Of a stretch of 64,000 nucleotides of DNA, positions 35,089 through 48,126 are shown in pieces. This stretch comes from Punica granatum. Taxonomy: Eukaryota > Streptophyta > Magnoliopsida > Myrtales > Lythraceae. A program made the translations under genes and the position numbers. The notes under the pieces were generated by a model. That model saw only the letters and a list, made by a program, of their open reading frames with translations, made no database searches and had not been told where the DNA came from. The DNA lies in NCBI RefSeq assembly GCF_007655135.1, contig NC_045128.1:12230230-12294229 (forward strand), read 5' to 3'. Numbering within the stretch: the stretch's first letter is position 1; the number at the start of each line of letters is the position of its first letter.

Positions 35089-36158
35089 TGGTAGTTGTCA
35101 CTGTCTAAAGATCGAGAAAGACATGGTACACGGCCTTCTTTAATGTGCAGAAAGACCCATCACATGAATCTTCACAGATAGCAACAAGCAACTTAAATTT
35201 CGAGTGAATAATAACCCCGGAGTTGCTGAGATGTCCAAGTCTAGGGAACGGCGTTGATGATAATCGATTGTTGGAGAAGAAATGCAAAGGACGGTGATAT
35301 CGAACTGCTTCAGAGAGGGAGGTTGCGGAGTCGACTCGAGATCGAGGAGGCGAGGTGAGGTCACCTTCGTCTGGGTTCCGTCGACCGAACGACGGAAGGA
35401 CTCAGGTGGAGGCTTCGTCTGAGCAGACAATCGAAGTCGTCCTTGACTCTGGTGGAGGCTGGATCTACAAGAATTCAACTCAAGGATCCAAATTTCGAAG
35501 GAAATCGGGTGGAACCGTGGAAGCAGGAGGGAAATCGGATGAATGAATTGGGAGATTGGGGATAGAAGCAGGACTCCTACTGACTTATTGAGTATTGGAG
35601 CAGAACAATGGTGTCAACGGAGAGAAGCAGAGACCTCGAGGTCGACGGTTCGAGGATTGAGGGCTCGAGGGTCGCGGGGTCGAGTTGAGGTCGCAGTCGA
35701 GGGCTCGAGGGTCGCGGCTCGCGGGTTCGTCTTCGTCTGGTCAGCTGGTCTGAGTAGAGGGCTTCGACTCGTGAAGATGAAGGATGAAGGGGGGCGTGTG
35801 AAAGTTGAAACCGGGTGGAAGCTCAAGCCTACTGCCTCCGAAATTTTGAAATTAGGGTTAACCTAAGGATATTTTTGTAAATTCAGTTAGATAAACGGGT
35901 TAATGGGTTACACGATTACAGTAACACGATTAAACACGGTTAAATAAACAGGTTTAATCGTGTATAATCGGGTTACATGGGTTCAACCCGCTAAGACACG
36001 TTTATTAATCATGTCTAAATGAATTGGACACGTTTATTAATCGTGTCAAAATGGATTGGACCCGTTTAACCCAAATATCAAAAATACCCAATCCAAACCC
36101 GTTTAACTCCGTGTCGTGTAATCGTATCGTATTAAATATTACTGGCCCTAGTTATGGG

Positions 36159-38621
36159 TACGTGATTTTATAGCACTTATCGATGAGTCCGGAGATGCGG
36201 CCACATGGATGAACAAAGTCCGTGCAGTTTTAACGTGGGGGCACGCTCTTGTCGCGTCCGCTTCCACCGAAAAGGACGAGAACACGTGTACGGTCAACGG
36301 GCAGCTGGGGGACACGCGACAGTCATCCCGTACCTCTGTCGCATTCGTGCTGCTGCAGGATCTATATGGTGAGACTGACTTCTTCAGTTGAGGTGGGGCC
36401 GATAATATCCCGTCCTAGATTACCACGTGTCCCGCGGGCAGTGAATGGGTGCCTGCTCCTTTTGGCCCATCTGCCTTCACGTGCTGCCACGATGAAGAAT
36501 AAAATCTCCTCCTATTTTAAGTAGGCTCTATAACAACGGCAGAAAACGATGTCAATTAGATCATGTCAATTATTTGGGTCATTATTTGTAGGTATAAAAA
36601 ATTAATGGAATTTATCCAAAGGTATTAATTTACTTATTATTTAATTATATTAATATATATGTATTGTTTTTGCTTTTTGCAATCCGATCAGTATCAACTC
36701 TTGAGAAAGAATCAACTGCAGTACTTTCTTTTTTTTGACTTCTCAGGTTTGTTGGATAACATTATATCCTTCCAAATATGGAACGAAATTTCAACTTATT
36801 TTTATTTCTTTGACAACTGCAAACATTTTTTCTTTTTTTGGGAAGTGTTGGATAACTCCAATGAAGTGTTTGGACTCAATCTATTTATACATATATTAAT
36901 TTCGTCTACTCTCATAAAATCTTTTCATTCGTGCACCACAAAGCATATTAAACTCATGAAATTCTTCTGTTTGTACCCTCAGCTCGTGGTGAGTTATCAT
37001 GTCGAGTGTCCAAATTGATATAAACTCAGACAATTTTCAATTTGTATCCAAATTTTCTTAATATATCTACAATTTTATTATATGTTCCTTTTTGGGTCGA
37101 GAAAAATCCGATCTTGATCACGTGCATAACACGAATCTCGAGCTTCCACGAGCGACCCGAAAAGGGGAAAGAATGGGAGGGAATTTCGATTTCTCATGAG
37201 AATGTGTATGAGAAAGATAAAGAATGAAACTTATGGATTTAGGCATACCTGGAAGATATTTATAAGAGTTACAAGAGATCGATACTAGAATGTCGGAATC
37301 TATATAAGATATGACAAGTAGATACTCTTGTCAAATATATGGTTGGAGATAGTATAATATCTCGCAAGATATATATCATTAGAATATTCAATAAATATCA
37401 AAGAATGAAGAGACAATTGTGGAGAGAACATAACCACGGGATTTTGTTACCGATAGAGAATGCCTTATATCACCTTAAACTATGAGGCTAAGAAACTTTA
37501 ACCCCTAAACTAATTTTTTAAACATGTGACCCCTCAACTATCAATGAGGGAGAATGTCCTGTTGGGCACGTCACTTTTTCCATCCAATTTAAACAAGTAT
37601 AGAAAATTGAATAAAAATTTTAACGAATAGAAAAGAACAGATGGTGTGACCGATCTTGGCCTGGAGGCCATCTCCTCCGATCCACCAGATCACTGCCACT
37701 GCGACGTTGCCGGTGGTTTCAGAGATCACCGTGGACGTCACTCGTGGCTTCTCGACTTCATCATTTTTCAGAATAATTCGCTCGGGTCTCTAGTCTCTCC
37801 CCGTGTTGTCCAGACATAAAGACCAGAAGGGGGGGAGGCCTAATACGCGGGCTATGCAGCGCAGCTCGCCCGCGCCGGATATCATTAATGAAACTCTCCT
37901 AACTTTTGTCGTCAAAGCCAAAATGAAACCGGTCTCAGGACGAACGACGGCTGTATTCTAATTTTCGATCAGTTTCAATAATGTAGTCCCGTCCCTTCTA
38001 CTCTCCTACGTTTATCCAACTTATTTTTATTTATCTCGAGCAAAAAATTTCTTTTTTTCCCTTTTATATATATATTTTTCGGTTATAAGGATGTCCATGT
38101 ATTGCTAATACAAGAAAATGAAAATCAAAGCTAACAATAAAGGGACACATATATTGAGTCCCACCACAATAATCGAATTTAAAATCTCTTGAATTATCAG
38201 GCAATAGCGTGTGTTACTACATCATGCATCCTTTAAAGAAAAAAAATTTCCTCTTTCAAGTTTTGGCTTTTGATTTGCATGGAGTAGCTCGTGCATTAGT
38301 TGGAAGTCTAATTAATTTTTGTTCTTATCAGAGCTCTAAAAAATTTACTACTAACTGAAATATAATCAAGATAATAAAATTTTAAAGATATCGACAACTC
38401 AACAATGAACTTTGAGAATGTCACATAATCAATACCATTATGATGATTATGCATAGACATATAACTCATTAATCTTTAATAGTGACAAATAAGAATTAAA
38501 ATAGTGAGCCATAAAAAAGTGGGTTGTAAATATTTAGGTTGCTTTTGGTTTTCAAGTTCGACCATGATTCTACTCAATTTAATTTTTTTTATAATAATTG
38601 TAAGTGTTGACAAATAGATAA

Positions 38622-38653
<32 letters not shown>

Positions 38654-40149
38654 GTGAAAGTATATTAAGAATTTATGATTAAAAATGATTAGAAAAAAGT
38701 ATAAGTAGAAAATTATTATGAAATAAAAAATAAAATAAAACAATAATAATTAGAGTGTCGAATTTCGAAAAGACTATAGTGTAGTTGGATAGAATTTTTG
38801 CCAACATGCAACAGATTGTCGTTTGTCTGTCTGACACAATTAATCACCTAAGTGGCAAACCTAAGTGGCTTGCCAGCGGACTAAATTTATTTTCGTTGAT
38901 GAAATTCCTACCTCTTATGTCGTTGAAGTAATTAAAACCAGCCTTCTGGCCAAAAAAAAAACAGAAAGAAAAAAAATTAAAACCAGCTTGGGGACAAATG
39001 CCGGGTGGGTTCAAATTGTGGTGTTTCAATAACTCATCCTATCCTGATTGGGGGTCTAAATTCGGGGTATGCAGGGGATGGGACATAATGCAGTTTTACT
39101 AGTTCAATAACTCATCCTATCCTAATCGGGGGTCTAAATTCGGTGTATGCAGAGAATGGAGCATAATTCAGTTTACTCGTTTTGACTTGAAATCAAAATA
39201 TTCGGATTTCCATGTTCTAATTGTGGAGTTCCAATTACTCACCCTACCACTTGTTGTAATTGATCAATTATGCTACCTGTGGGATTCCCATGCCTGCTAC
39301 GCTTTTACTCTTCATGTATCCTCTATTGAGTCCATGGTTCCGTTGTGACCAACTATTGTGGGAACAAAAAAAATTATGTGCAAGTCTTGTAACCTTCCGG
39401 TCACTGCAAAAGAGAGATCGGATATCAAGTAGTCCGACTATACATTTTGATAACTCATTATTATTAAAATTAATCGCACATCGAAAAGAATGTGAGTTTG
39501 TTCCGCCCGAAATGTACCGCCGGAACTCTCCGGCGCATGCGTGTGATGGTTATGTCATCAGGCATGTCAAGGTGTAGTCCCAAAGTTGTGAGGTGGCGGA
39601 ACCACTGGTGCATAGCGCCTCGATCCTAGAGGTCTGAAGGACTAGCCGGCATGATACTCAGATGAGATGTAGACGATGTTGCGGCCATGAGGGAAAGGCC
39701 TCTTTGGTTCTCCTAACGTGCACGTGATTGTGTAATCCAACTATTGAAAAGAGATTGCCCAGAGGCCGACCTGGTAGCTGGCAAGTCACGGTCCAAGGAG
39801 TTTCGTGAGCTAGTGGATTTCGGCTACGGATAGCCAAGAGAAATAAGCTAAAGGCCGGAAACTTAGCATGATAAGTAACTCGACCCGGAAGTTGATGTTA
39901 GCCTTGACCGACGGATCAATAATTGGGTGACCCCATAAGGTCAATAGAATTATTTCGGAAAGCGATTTAGTGCATGGTATGTAAAGGTACGGAAAAAAAT
40001 AGATATTGAGGTGCGGCGCGATAAGTAAAGATAGAAAGGATAATGTATTTAATTGATGTGCCAAAGGAAAAAATACAATAAACGACCTCAACAAAGTAAT
40101 CGGGAAATAATTTATCAAAATAAAGAACTAGCTAATCCTATGACTTATA
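36159..40149. other. Intergenic
   Basis: No supported gene. 36200-36530 is GC-richer than its surroundings and open for 60-91 codons in two frames, but no motif is recognised. A TA microsatellite is at about 38622-38645. Around 39480-39900 the DNA is again GC-richer without a recognisable product. Confidence 0.55.
39025..39180. repeat. 78-bp tandem duplication
   Basis: Two copies starting ttcaataactcatcctatcc at 39025 and 39103, both containing gggggtctaaattcgg. Confidence 0.8.
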
Positions 40150-41894
40150 TGGGAAATATTTTCCCTTATTTAGAGAAGATGTCAACCCAACAAAATATAT
40201 AAATAAACATGAAAATCCACCCTATGAATAAATCTCCCACGAACCAAGCTTGGACCTTGTCTTCATTCATTTCCATTTAAGATGGAAATCTCCTCAATTG
40301 CCTTCCCTTCCATGGACGTCCCTGCCTTGAAGATTTTCCACCATGTAAGAGACCCCATCTTCATTCACTAGGCAATAATAAGTTCCCTTTGCATGAAATT
40401 ATATTTCCAAATGAAAGGATCAACCTTGCCGCCCGTCCCAAATGCATATTTCTACTTCTTGGAAATTATCGAATTGCCATCCTTGCATCACCAACCGTTA
40501 CAAGGCTCTCCAAATCGGGTCTTGCCACGAGTCTTAGGTCGGGTCACATGGCTTCCTCTTCGTGGGCCATTCTCATGGGCCTAATTCGGTCCATTATATG
40601 TCTTGACCAACATTTACTGCATGGAGTCTAGAAAATGGGTGTAAATAGAGTTATATTGATACACGTCATTGCTTAAAACTAACAAAATTTGAGTTTATTT
40701 CTCACTCATTAATGAAATTTTTTACACTCTTTTATTTCATTTCTCTATTTCTTTTACATTCATGGACTCCTACAAAAAAAAAAAAGGAAGAAGAGAGGAA
40801 ATAGAAAAGTTTACTTAGTAGGGAATAACTTTTAAATGTTCGTGATTGAAGTGTTGCGCCACATGGTAGGTTTAGATATAGGTTGAGGACAAAGGGGCGG
40901 ATGGCACCATGTGGGCAGTGAATTTTTTTCAGGCATGAAAGCTGACGGAGTGCCATGTGAACCATACAAGTGTCTCCAACCAAATTCGAAAGGTTTGAAA
41001 TACTGGTTAAAGAGAAATTCATATATCCATTCGATCTTAGGTTCGAAATTTCTTGGGCCAACTAAAATGCCTTTGACGTGAATACATGTTTCGTGCGTCG
41101 CTGGAGATTTATGAAGCCCTCAGAATTAGCCGATCAAATCCAAACACTTTGAGTAAAAAAAAATAAAAAAGAAGTCTGGAAATAAATATAGTATGAGATC
41201 TCAAAATATTATTATTGCTAGGATCTTTCTACCCTATGTTCTATAGGTACGGAGAATAATCGGCAAGTTAAGTTAATGCTTGGATATCTCGTAATTTTTC
41301 CAAAACTTATCGTTTTGCCTTTTACATTTCTTAAATTCCGAATGTTTCGTTTAATCCAACCAAAAACCAGACTGAAGACGGTGTTACCCCTCTAATTCGA
41401 TATGAATTATAGTTCACGAAAATTTGAGATGATCATGGTTTAAAGATGAAAAATATGTGATACCGTCCCGCGCCGGCCCTCGGAAGTTGTACCACAACTC
41501 TTATGGCTTAGAATTTGTGCTCAGTGGAGATGGATTACGCATGCTTAAATTAATATAAAGATTAGCTTTTAGGAGACATGTAGAGAAAATCTTTTGATGC
41601 TTTTGCACGTGAATGGGTTTAGTACTGCTCCTCAGATTTGGTGGCCACGTATCCCCCAAAACTTTATTCCTGCGTGGAAATATACGCAATCACATTTGGA
41701 TCAGATCCAAGTAAAGAAGTCCAATGTGATGAAGTATCACCCATCGTCACCCTCCGTCTGAAGTGTCTCGATGATAAATGACAGTGTGCTGCAGTGAACG
41801 TCCTGTCAATAATAAATAAATTTTAAATTTGATACTCGTTATAGGACTATTTATATTAATTTATTAATTACGAAAATTTTTATTTTATTATAAT
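40150..41894 (+). repeat. Long direct repeat, left copy (flanks the Ogre element)
   Basis: About 1745 bp with a close copy at 58325-60074, same orientation. Similarity starts at TGGGAAATATTTT and ends near ttattataataa. The start region has a TATA-like aaaatatataaataaacatg, suggesting an LTR or promoter origin, but the right end lacks the expected CA and no primer-binding site follows. It contains a SINE (40976-41170). Short frames inside (40389-40631, 41501-41689) are also present in the other copy but show no known motif. Confidence 0.85.
40976..41170 (+). mobile_element. SINE inside the left long repeat
   Basis: B-box-like aggttcgaaattt at 41039-41051, body tcgctggagatttatgaagc and an A-rich tail at 41157-41172. 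Related to the SINE at 30346. Confidence 0.65.
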
Positions 41895-42454
41895 AAATTT
41901 CAAAGTTGATACTCGCTCTCGCTTGCTTTGTTTGCTTATTTATTTACCCTTTCCCGTAATTCTTCGCTTATCTACTTTACGCACTTTTATTTCCTGCACA
42001 CGCATTGCATATCATACTAGCTTCTAAGTATCTATGGGTAGCGTCCCACGACCGGTAATAGGAGCATAAGTTAGATAGAGGTTCAAAGTGGGGTATGGCG
42101 CGTAGTTCGACTACCGCTTAGGCCTTGAAAAGAATCCCACTCGATTTTAAGGAATTGACACCATTGAGTTGTGAACCCCTATCCCTAGATAGCACGGTCC
42201 TTGTATTACCGAAACCATGCATCGTGCTAAACCTCCATGCCAACCTCCAACTCGACTTCAACAACAGTCCATTGAGTCGGCCTGCGAGCCATTTGAGTCT
42301 TTTCCCATTTCGAGAGACATGTACATACACCTTGTAATTTAATTAAGCCGTGGGCATTTACATTTCTGCATGCATACATCATGTAATTTTCAAAATTAGG
42401 ATGTCACTTGCATTGATAAGTCATAATTCGATCTTCCTTTCATCTTGGTAAGGG
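41895..42454 (+). other. Remnant of Ogre 5' leader
   Basis: Non-coding sequence between the left long repeat and ORF1. It has no similarity to the 3' LTR end and no recognisable primer-binding site. Confidence 0.5.
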
Positions 42455-43945
42455 ATGTCGCGCTCGGCCTCCTTCCCACGCCTCGACAGGGTCACACCAC
42501 CACTAGACGAAATCAACCCCATATGGATAAGTATGTGCCAAATTGATCGGGACTACATTACTACCTTCGTTGGAGATGTGCCTCTATTGTCCACTCGTCG
42601 GGTAGACTGGAATTTCCTCGGAGCAATCGTGATGTTTTGGGATCCAATCCATGCCGTCTTCAACATCCAGGGCACCGAGCTCGCACCCACTGTTGAGGAA
42701 TATAGGACCCTCATCGGCCGGACCACAGTCACCCACGATATTATAGAGCCCAATCTTCGAACTACTAGACCGGTTTTAGTTTCTCGCCTACGCGAGGTGC
42801 AAAGGTCTTCGCTGCACGCCGAGCTCGCATATTCCGGCGGTACCGAGATAATAACTGCAAAATTATACTCCGTTTTATCGATTCACAAGCACGCCTGGTT
42901 CGAGAAGATTTTTTTCAAAAGAATTTGTGTCATGCAGTTTTACTTTTGATTTTTGGGACTCTTTTATTCCCTTGCGCAGCTGATCGTATAGACGCAGCTT
43001 TAGCTAGCGTCGTTCTCCAAGTGGTCGGAGGCCGCGAGTATGAGGTAGGCCTAGTGGCTGAGACTATTCGGTCCCTCGACCGCGTCACACGAACAGTTGA
43101 TCGTAGATTGAGAGGGTCCCTAATCCTCTTACAAATTTGGCTTCAAAGTCATGCAAACCCCTTTGACCTCGTGAGGCCAGTCCTGTTTTTCAGTCGCTTG
43201 GGGTCGATCTTTTCGTAGTTATTATCTCTGATACGTGTGGAAGAACGCAAGGTTTCTGAGTAGATCAAATTTTTTTTGCGAAATACCACCTAGGGGCTTT
43301 AAATGGCGAGCTGCGTGGATGCCACCCGGACCCGTAGCCCTTAGGTGCCCTGATTTTAACAAAGTCCCACTCGTATGCCATGCGGGGTCCACCACATATT
43401 TCTTGGCGCGAGTGATGAGGCAGTTTTGCAGCTTGCAGACGGTTCCCGAGGACACGGCACGGGCTAGATTCGAACACACTTGGTGGGAGGATCAGACATC
43501 TGTGGATTGCCAAAGTGACATCGAACAGGTTTTGGACTCGTGGCGAACCGTGGTCATCGAGAGTTCGTATTTCCTCGAGCATCCAACCCTCGATGAACAA
43601 GATTTCCAGGCTACCGAGGAATATGTCCTCCGTTTCAATCGATGGGGTCCGATAGCACATGAGGATTTCGCTGACTCTCTACGAGCCGAAGATAGCGGAC
43701 CAACGGGAGCATCTCTCACCTGAACGCGGCCATCCAAGCGGAGCTTGCTAACCTTAGGGCCGAGAGAGATCATCTTCGTCGGGAAATCGCAGTGAAAGAC
43801 GAGCAGCTTGTGGATCAGCGGCAATTACAGAAAGAGCTCGCCCAGGCCCACGTCGAGCTACATTGGAGCAAGCAGGAGTTGGCACGAGCGAATGTAGCCC
43901 TGGAGAGGTTCAGGAAGAGAGCCCGTGGAGGTCCACGCACCCCTT
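42455..43945 (+). pseudogene. Ogre/Tat ORF1 (plant-mobile-domain-like with C-terminal coiled coil)
   Basis: The frame 42455-42949 starts MSRSASFPRL and includes VMFWDPIHAVFNIQGTE followed by LAPTVEEYRTLIG, matching the region of Ogre ORF1 that resembles the plant mobile domain of PMD-type proteins. After disruptions the reading continues in 42925-43218 and 43235-43723. In a further shifted frame, 43722-43945 reads as a heptad-rich segment (LANLRAERDHLRREI, then QLQKELAQAHVEL), a coiled coil. Its role in Ogre elements is not established. The remnant is broken by at least three frame changes. Confidence 0.7.
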
Positions 43946-44254
43946 AGGTTAGACACTTCCACCAGGTCTTCACCTGAATCGGTGCTCTCCACGGCAATAG
44001 TCACTCGCACCCTGAGCGCGGTAGAAGAACGACTTATGGCTTTTTTTTTTTGCATTGTATCTTGAAACCCTTTTGAATCAATGCGAGTGACAACATTAGT
44101 TTTCAAATCCATGCATCTCATGTACGTCATCCCCTTATTTATTATTCTACGTTTTTATTTTAAACGTAACTCGTTTGCCCTACAATTTACACACTTGTTG
44201 ATACAGGTAACCATAACTGGCGCCGCACCGGTATCCCACACGCTTCCAGTTAAG

Positions 44255-47200
44255 AATGACAGAGGAAAATCAACTTGCTGTTTTCGAAGAGAATACACCA
44301 CCGACGCCGGTTCATTCTCAACCAACAACGATGCATGCGCCACCACCGCTGACCCCCGCAGGCGTGCCACTGGCACATCATGGAGCTCCCTCGACCCATC
44401 TTCCGCCACCTGCTTCCTAAGGCACACCCCCGGCGTATTCAGGAATACCTCTTCCACGAGTTCCACCACTGGCAATGCAAGTGCCATCCACATCCGATGA
44501 TAACACGCGCATGGCAGCGCTCGAGGGCACGGTCAATCAACTAGCCGCCAACATGGCCACCAATATGGCCGAGCTCATGGCTCTACTCAAATGCCCAAAT
44601 CGTACTTCCTGGACCCAAATCCATGGGCCTTGCCGACCTTTGTTCAGGAGAGCGGAGATGCACCCGCCCCGACGATAGCGCATATACCGGCAGCCTATCC
44701 GGTTAGCAATCTCCTAGTACCGCCCGCTTTCCCACAACCGTCTAATACCTCGGCGGTCGCCCCTTTCCCACCAACGGCGATATCAGGATTGCTCATGTCC
44801 GTGCCCCCACTTATCTCCGCGCCGGCCCCGGCCCCGATATTCACGGTCCCGCCATCGACCACCCGCGCTCCTGCTCACACAATTGAACCTTTCCCTTCCC
44901 AAGCTCCACAATCCCATATCGACTTCCTCTACCAAGCCCCACCTCCCATAAACACCACCTTTCCTTAACCGGGCACGCCAATCCATGCAGCCCCCTTTGC
45001 TCCACCAACACACTTCCTCCTTGAGGCAGAGACTAAATAAGAAAGGAGGATGAAGAAGATGGAGGAGACCATCAGGGCCCTCCAGGCTAGTGACCCCCGC
45101 CACAACACGAGCTACCTGGATTCATCTCTTTTTCCCGGCATGCAGCTACCCCCTAAGGTCAAGGTTCCCGAGTTCCAAAAGTATGACGGGACCAAAGACC
45201 CGCGACACCACCTCCGCCATTACTGCGCGAAAATGCTCAACTATTGGGACTACGAGCAGTTCGTGGTCGCCTCTTTCCAGGAGAGCTTATCGAGTCCGAC
45301 CCTGAATTAGTTTATGTCCCTCCAGGCCGAGGACATCCCCTTTTGGGTCGAACTATCCAGGAGATTCGTTGAGCAATACCAATACAACATGGAGACACCT
45401 CCATCATTCCTTGAGTTGAGCACGATGGAAATGGCGAAGGGACATAAATTCGAAGAATATGCCATGAATTGGCGTTCAGAGGCGGTAAAGCACTATCCCC
45501 CAATTTGCGAGGCGCAGCAAATTCATATGTTCCATGGGACCCTCAAAGGGGCCTATTACTCGCACCTTATGGGCTACAAGTCCACTTTTTCAAAAATAAT
45601 CATGGCCGGGAAACAAGTGGACCTCGGCATCAAGTTGGGGAGACTCGAAGGCCCTACGAAGGGAAGGGGAGAGGAGTTCTCGAAGAGGACCCCTACGGCG
45701 ACGACCTCTTCAGGCGGAAGAAGAGGGAAAGAAGTCTCGATTAATGCCGTTAATCCAGTACATGCGGGATCTCAGCAGTATTCAGTGAATTTCACGCCCG
45801 CACCGCCTTCTATTGCCTCCTATGCTTCACCGGCGACGTATTATCAACCTCAACCTCCCGCTTAACCTATCTACTACTCAGCTTCACCGACTCCACTACC
45901 TGCGGCCTCGCAACCAGTCGTCCACCATTATACTCCCATTTCGCCTCAGGCCCAACAGTACAGACCCCCGGCTTTGAGAGCTCCTCAGCCGACACAATAG
46001 GTCCCGCCTTCGCAGGGTCAACAGGGCGGCATAGCACAACCGCAACCGTGCAGGCAGTACGCACCCTTGCCGGTCCCGCTCTCCTACATATACCGGCAAC
46101 TCCGTGCAGGCAACAAAATCGAAACAGTAACGCCCGACCCTAACTTCGATCCAACCGCCTAGGACCAGAGCAAATGTTGTGAATATCATTAGGGTGCGCT
46201 GGGGCATACCCTGGATAACTGCTGGAGGCTAGAGAGAATCCAAGAGATGATCGATGCGAAAGAGCTCTCGTTCAATGCCGTGAGGCCCCCGAATGTGCAG
46301 GCCAATCCCCTCCCTAATCATGGGTCGAGCTTAAGACCCTCTATTAATATGATCAGCGTTTATACCTTAGGGGAGGACGAGAGCGAATAGGATGACCCTT
46401 CCCCCTTTGTGATCGAGTATGTCCCCGCGGAAGCCACGGTTGGATTCATGGGGCTTAGTGCCCCGCCTATCCCTTTCATTATAGACGTCCCTGCACGGGA
46501 GTTGTACTTGGACAGCAAGGTTCCATGGGCCTACGGAGGGGATGCTAGCAGTCTTGAACACCAATTCAATGTCATGGGCGTGACGCGTTCGGGTCGCGTA
46601 TACGAGAACCAAGAGGCCATGAACAAGGGAAAGGCTCCCGTCGCCGCAGTAGGTACATTACTCGAGGTTACACCAATCCCGCCGAAGAAGGTAACCGAAG
46701 AGGAAGCTGAAGCATTCATGAAGATCATCAAAGCAAGCAAACACAACGTGGTCGAGCAAATGGCCAAATCTCCAGCCCACATCTCACTACTCGCTCTCCT
46801 CCTTAGCTCGGAGCCACGCTAAGAAGCCTTCCTACGGGTCCTGACGGCGGTACAGGTCCCTAAGGAGACAGCCCCGGACATGATTGAAGAAACCGTTGGC
46901 TCGATCTTCTCCAACACCATATCGTTTTCAGACAACGAGCTTCCCTCCGAGGGGTGGGCGCACTCACGGCCGTTGCACATTGTCTGCAAGTGCAACAATT
47001 ATATTATTGGTCGAGTCATGATTGACAATGGCTCCGCCCTTAACGTTTGCCCGGTGACCACACTAAAGCAGATGAACGTGGACCTCAACCGTATCCGCCC
47101 GAGCAAAACTGCGATTCGAGCCTTCGACGGTTCACGGAAGGAAGTGAACGGAGAGATCGACCTCCTGATAGATGTCGGCTCGTGTTCATTCAGCGTCACC

Positions 47201-47915
47201 TTCCAAGTACTCGGCATCCCGAACGCTTTCAGCTTACTACTCGGGAGGCCTTGGATCCACTCGGCCGGCGCCGTCCCCTCCTCCCTACACCAAAGACTGA
47301 AATTCATTGTAGAAGAAAAGCTCATCACGGTCAAAGGGGAGGAAGACTATGCCATCTACAAGGAGACGGTTGTCCCTTACATTAGCATAGGGGATGACAA
47401 AAACCTCCCTTTCCACTCGTTCGAGACCATCTCTGTTATCCGAGACTACGGAAAAGTCGGTCCGTCCTGCGCAGACCGTATGATTGGGAAGGTTCTCTTG
47501 CGGAACAATTACGTCCCCGGCACCGGCCTTGGAGCACAAGGACAGGGGATCAACCGCCCCATTGAAGTCGAGGAGTACAAGAATAGGAGGGGACTCAGTT
47601 TTCGCTCCTCCTGCCTGAGATCGTCGAACCCCGCAGGGGCAACCACCTCCACCGCCTTGCTGCACATTATGGGAGGATCAACATGGGCATTCTGGTTCTC
47701 CCGCTCTCCCATTTCTTCCCCGGACCGCTGCACATTGTCGGGGACACCCTTGACCGCCCTTCCTCGAATTCTAACAACGCGCTTGACTCTCCGTCAGCAG
47801 TGTACACCGTCACTGAGGAGACTCCTTTAGGGGTTCACATTCACCTCGCGCAGGAGAACGAGGAGCTTGACAATTGGACCTCAGTCCTGCGCTATTCGGC
47901 TGTGATCGCCGATGT
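44255..47915 (+). pseudogene. Ogre/Tat gag-protease
   Basis: One frame from ATG at 44255 stays readable to about 47600, interrupted only by in-frame stops (e.g. 44966-44968, 45308-45310, 45863-45865, and several at 46000-46390). The N-terminus is proline-rich. The gag core begins near 45050 (LQASDPRHNTSYL, PKVKVPEFQKYDG) and includes FVEQYQYNM and the HKFEEYAMNWR segment. A zinc knuckle CCEYH-stop-GALGH...C lies near 46171-46225. The protease motif VMIDNGSALNVCP is near 47015, followed by LLLGRPWIHSAGA. A G-patch-like segment, YVPGTGLGAQGQGINRPIEV, is near 47510-47570. A frameshift near 47600 moves the reading to the frame 47683-47915, which ends NWTSVLRYSAVIADV at the intron donor. Confidence 0.85.
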
Positions 47916-48126
47916 GTAAGGCCATCTATGTATACGATGTTTCCCGCGTATTGGCATAGTCATAAGCTGCACGATGGAAGAGAGATTTTGTTATGGCTTC
48001 ACGTTCATACTACTAATGAAATCCCTACATGCATTTTTTTGAAGTTCTGCGTCTACTCTCCCCTTCTCCTATTAACTCATTCGCAGCACTTTAAAAATTT
48101 CTAAGACGATTCATTTAAATTTCCAG
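47916..48126 (+). other. Ogre-type intron between protease and reverse transcriptase
   Basis: Donor GTAAGG at 47916 and acceptor TTTCCAG ending at 48126, 211 bp. Splicing joins ..ADV to LHSNPDLQRVDSN in frame, giving an open stretch of about 90 codons. Unspliced, the frame stops at once (taa at 47917-47919). Ogre elements are known to carry an intron at this point, upstream of reverse transcriptase. Functionality in this dead copy is not shown. Confidence 0.7.

Larger units (their letters stand above)
33773..36150. mobile_element. Non-autonomous hAT element with 8-bp target duplication
   Basis: Flanked by GTCATGGG (33765-33772) and GTTATGGG (36151-36158), 7 of 8 matching, the target size of hAT elements. 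The ends are TAGGGCCGACAAT and, inverted, TAGGGCCAGTAAT. Both subterminal regions (33780-34170 and 35880-36130) are packed with short motifs such as cccgtacacgacacg and cccgtttat, the type of cluster to which hAT transposases bind. The 1.7-kb interior has no hAT transposase motif. It holds a three-copy repeat, a direct duplication and a gene-like segment on the minus strand. Confidence 0.87.

Noticed and set aside
36209..36524. Overlapping frames of 60 and 91 codons in a GC-richer patch
   Set aside because: No motif, no splice or promoter evidence, and both frames are short.
37470..37650. Sequence resembling a MULE or MITE terminal repeat (accttaaactatgaggc...)
   Set aside because: No inverted partner or target duplication could be found nearby.
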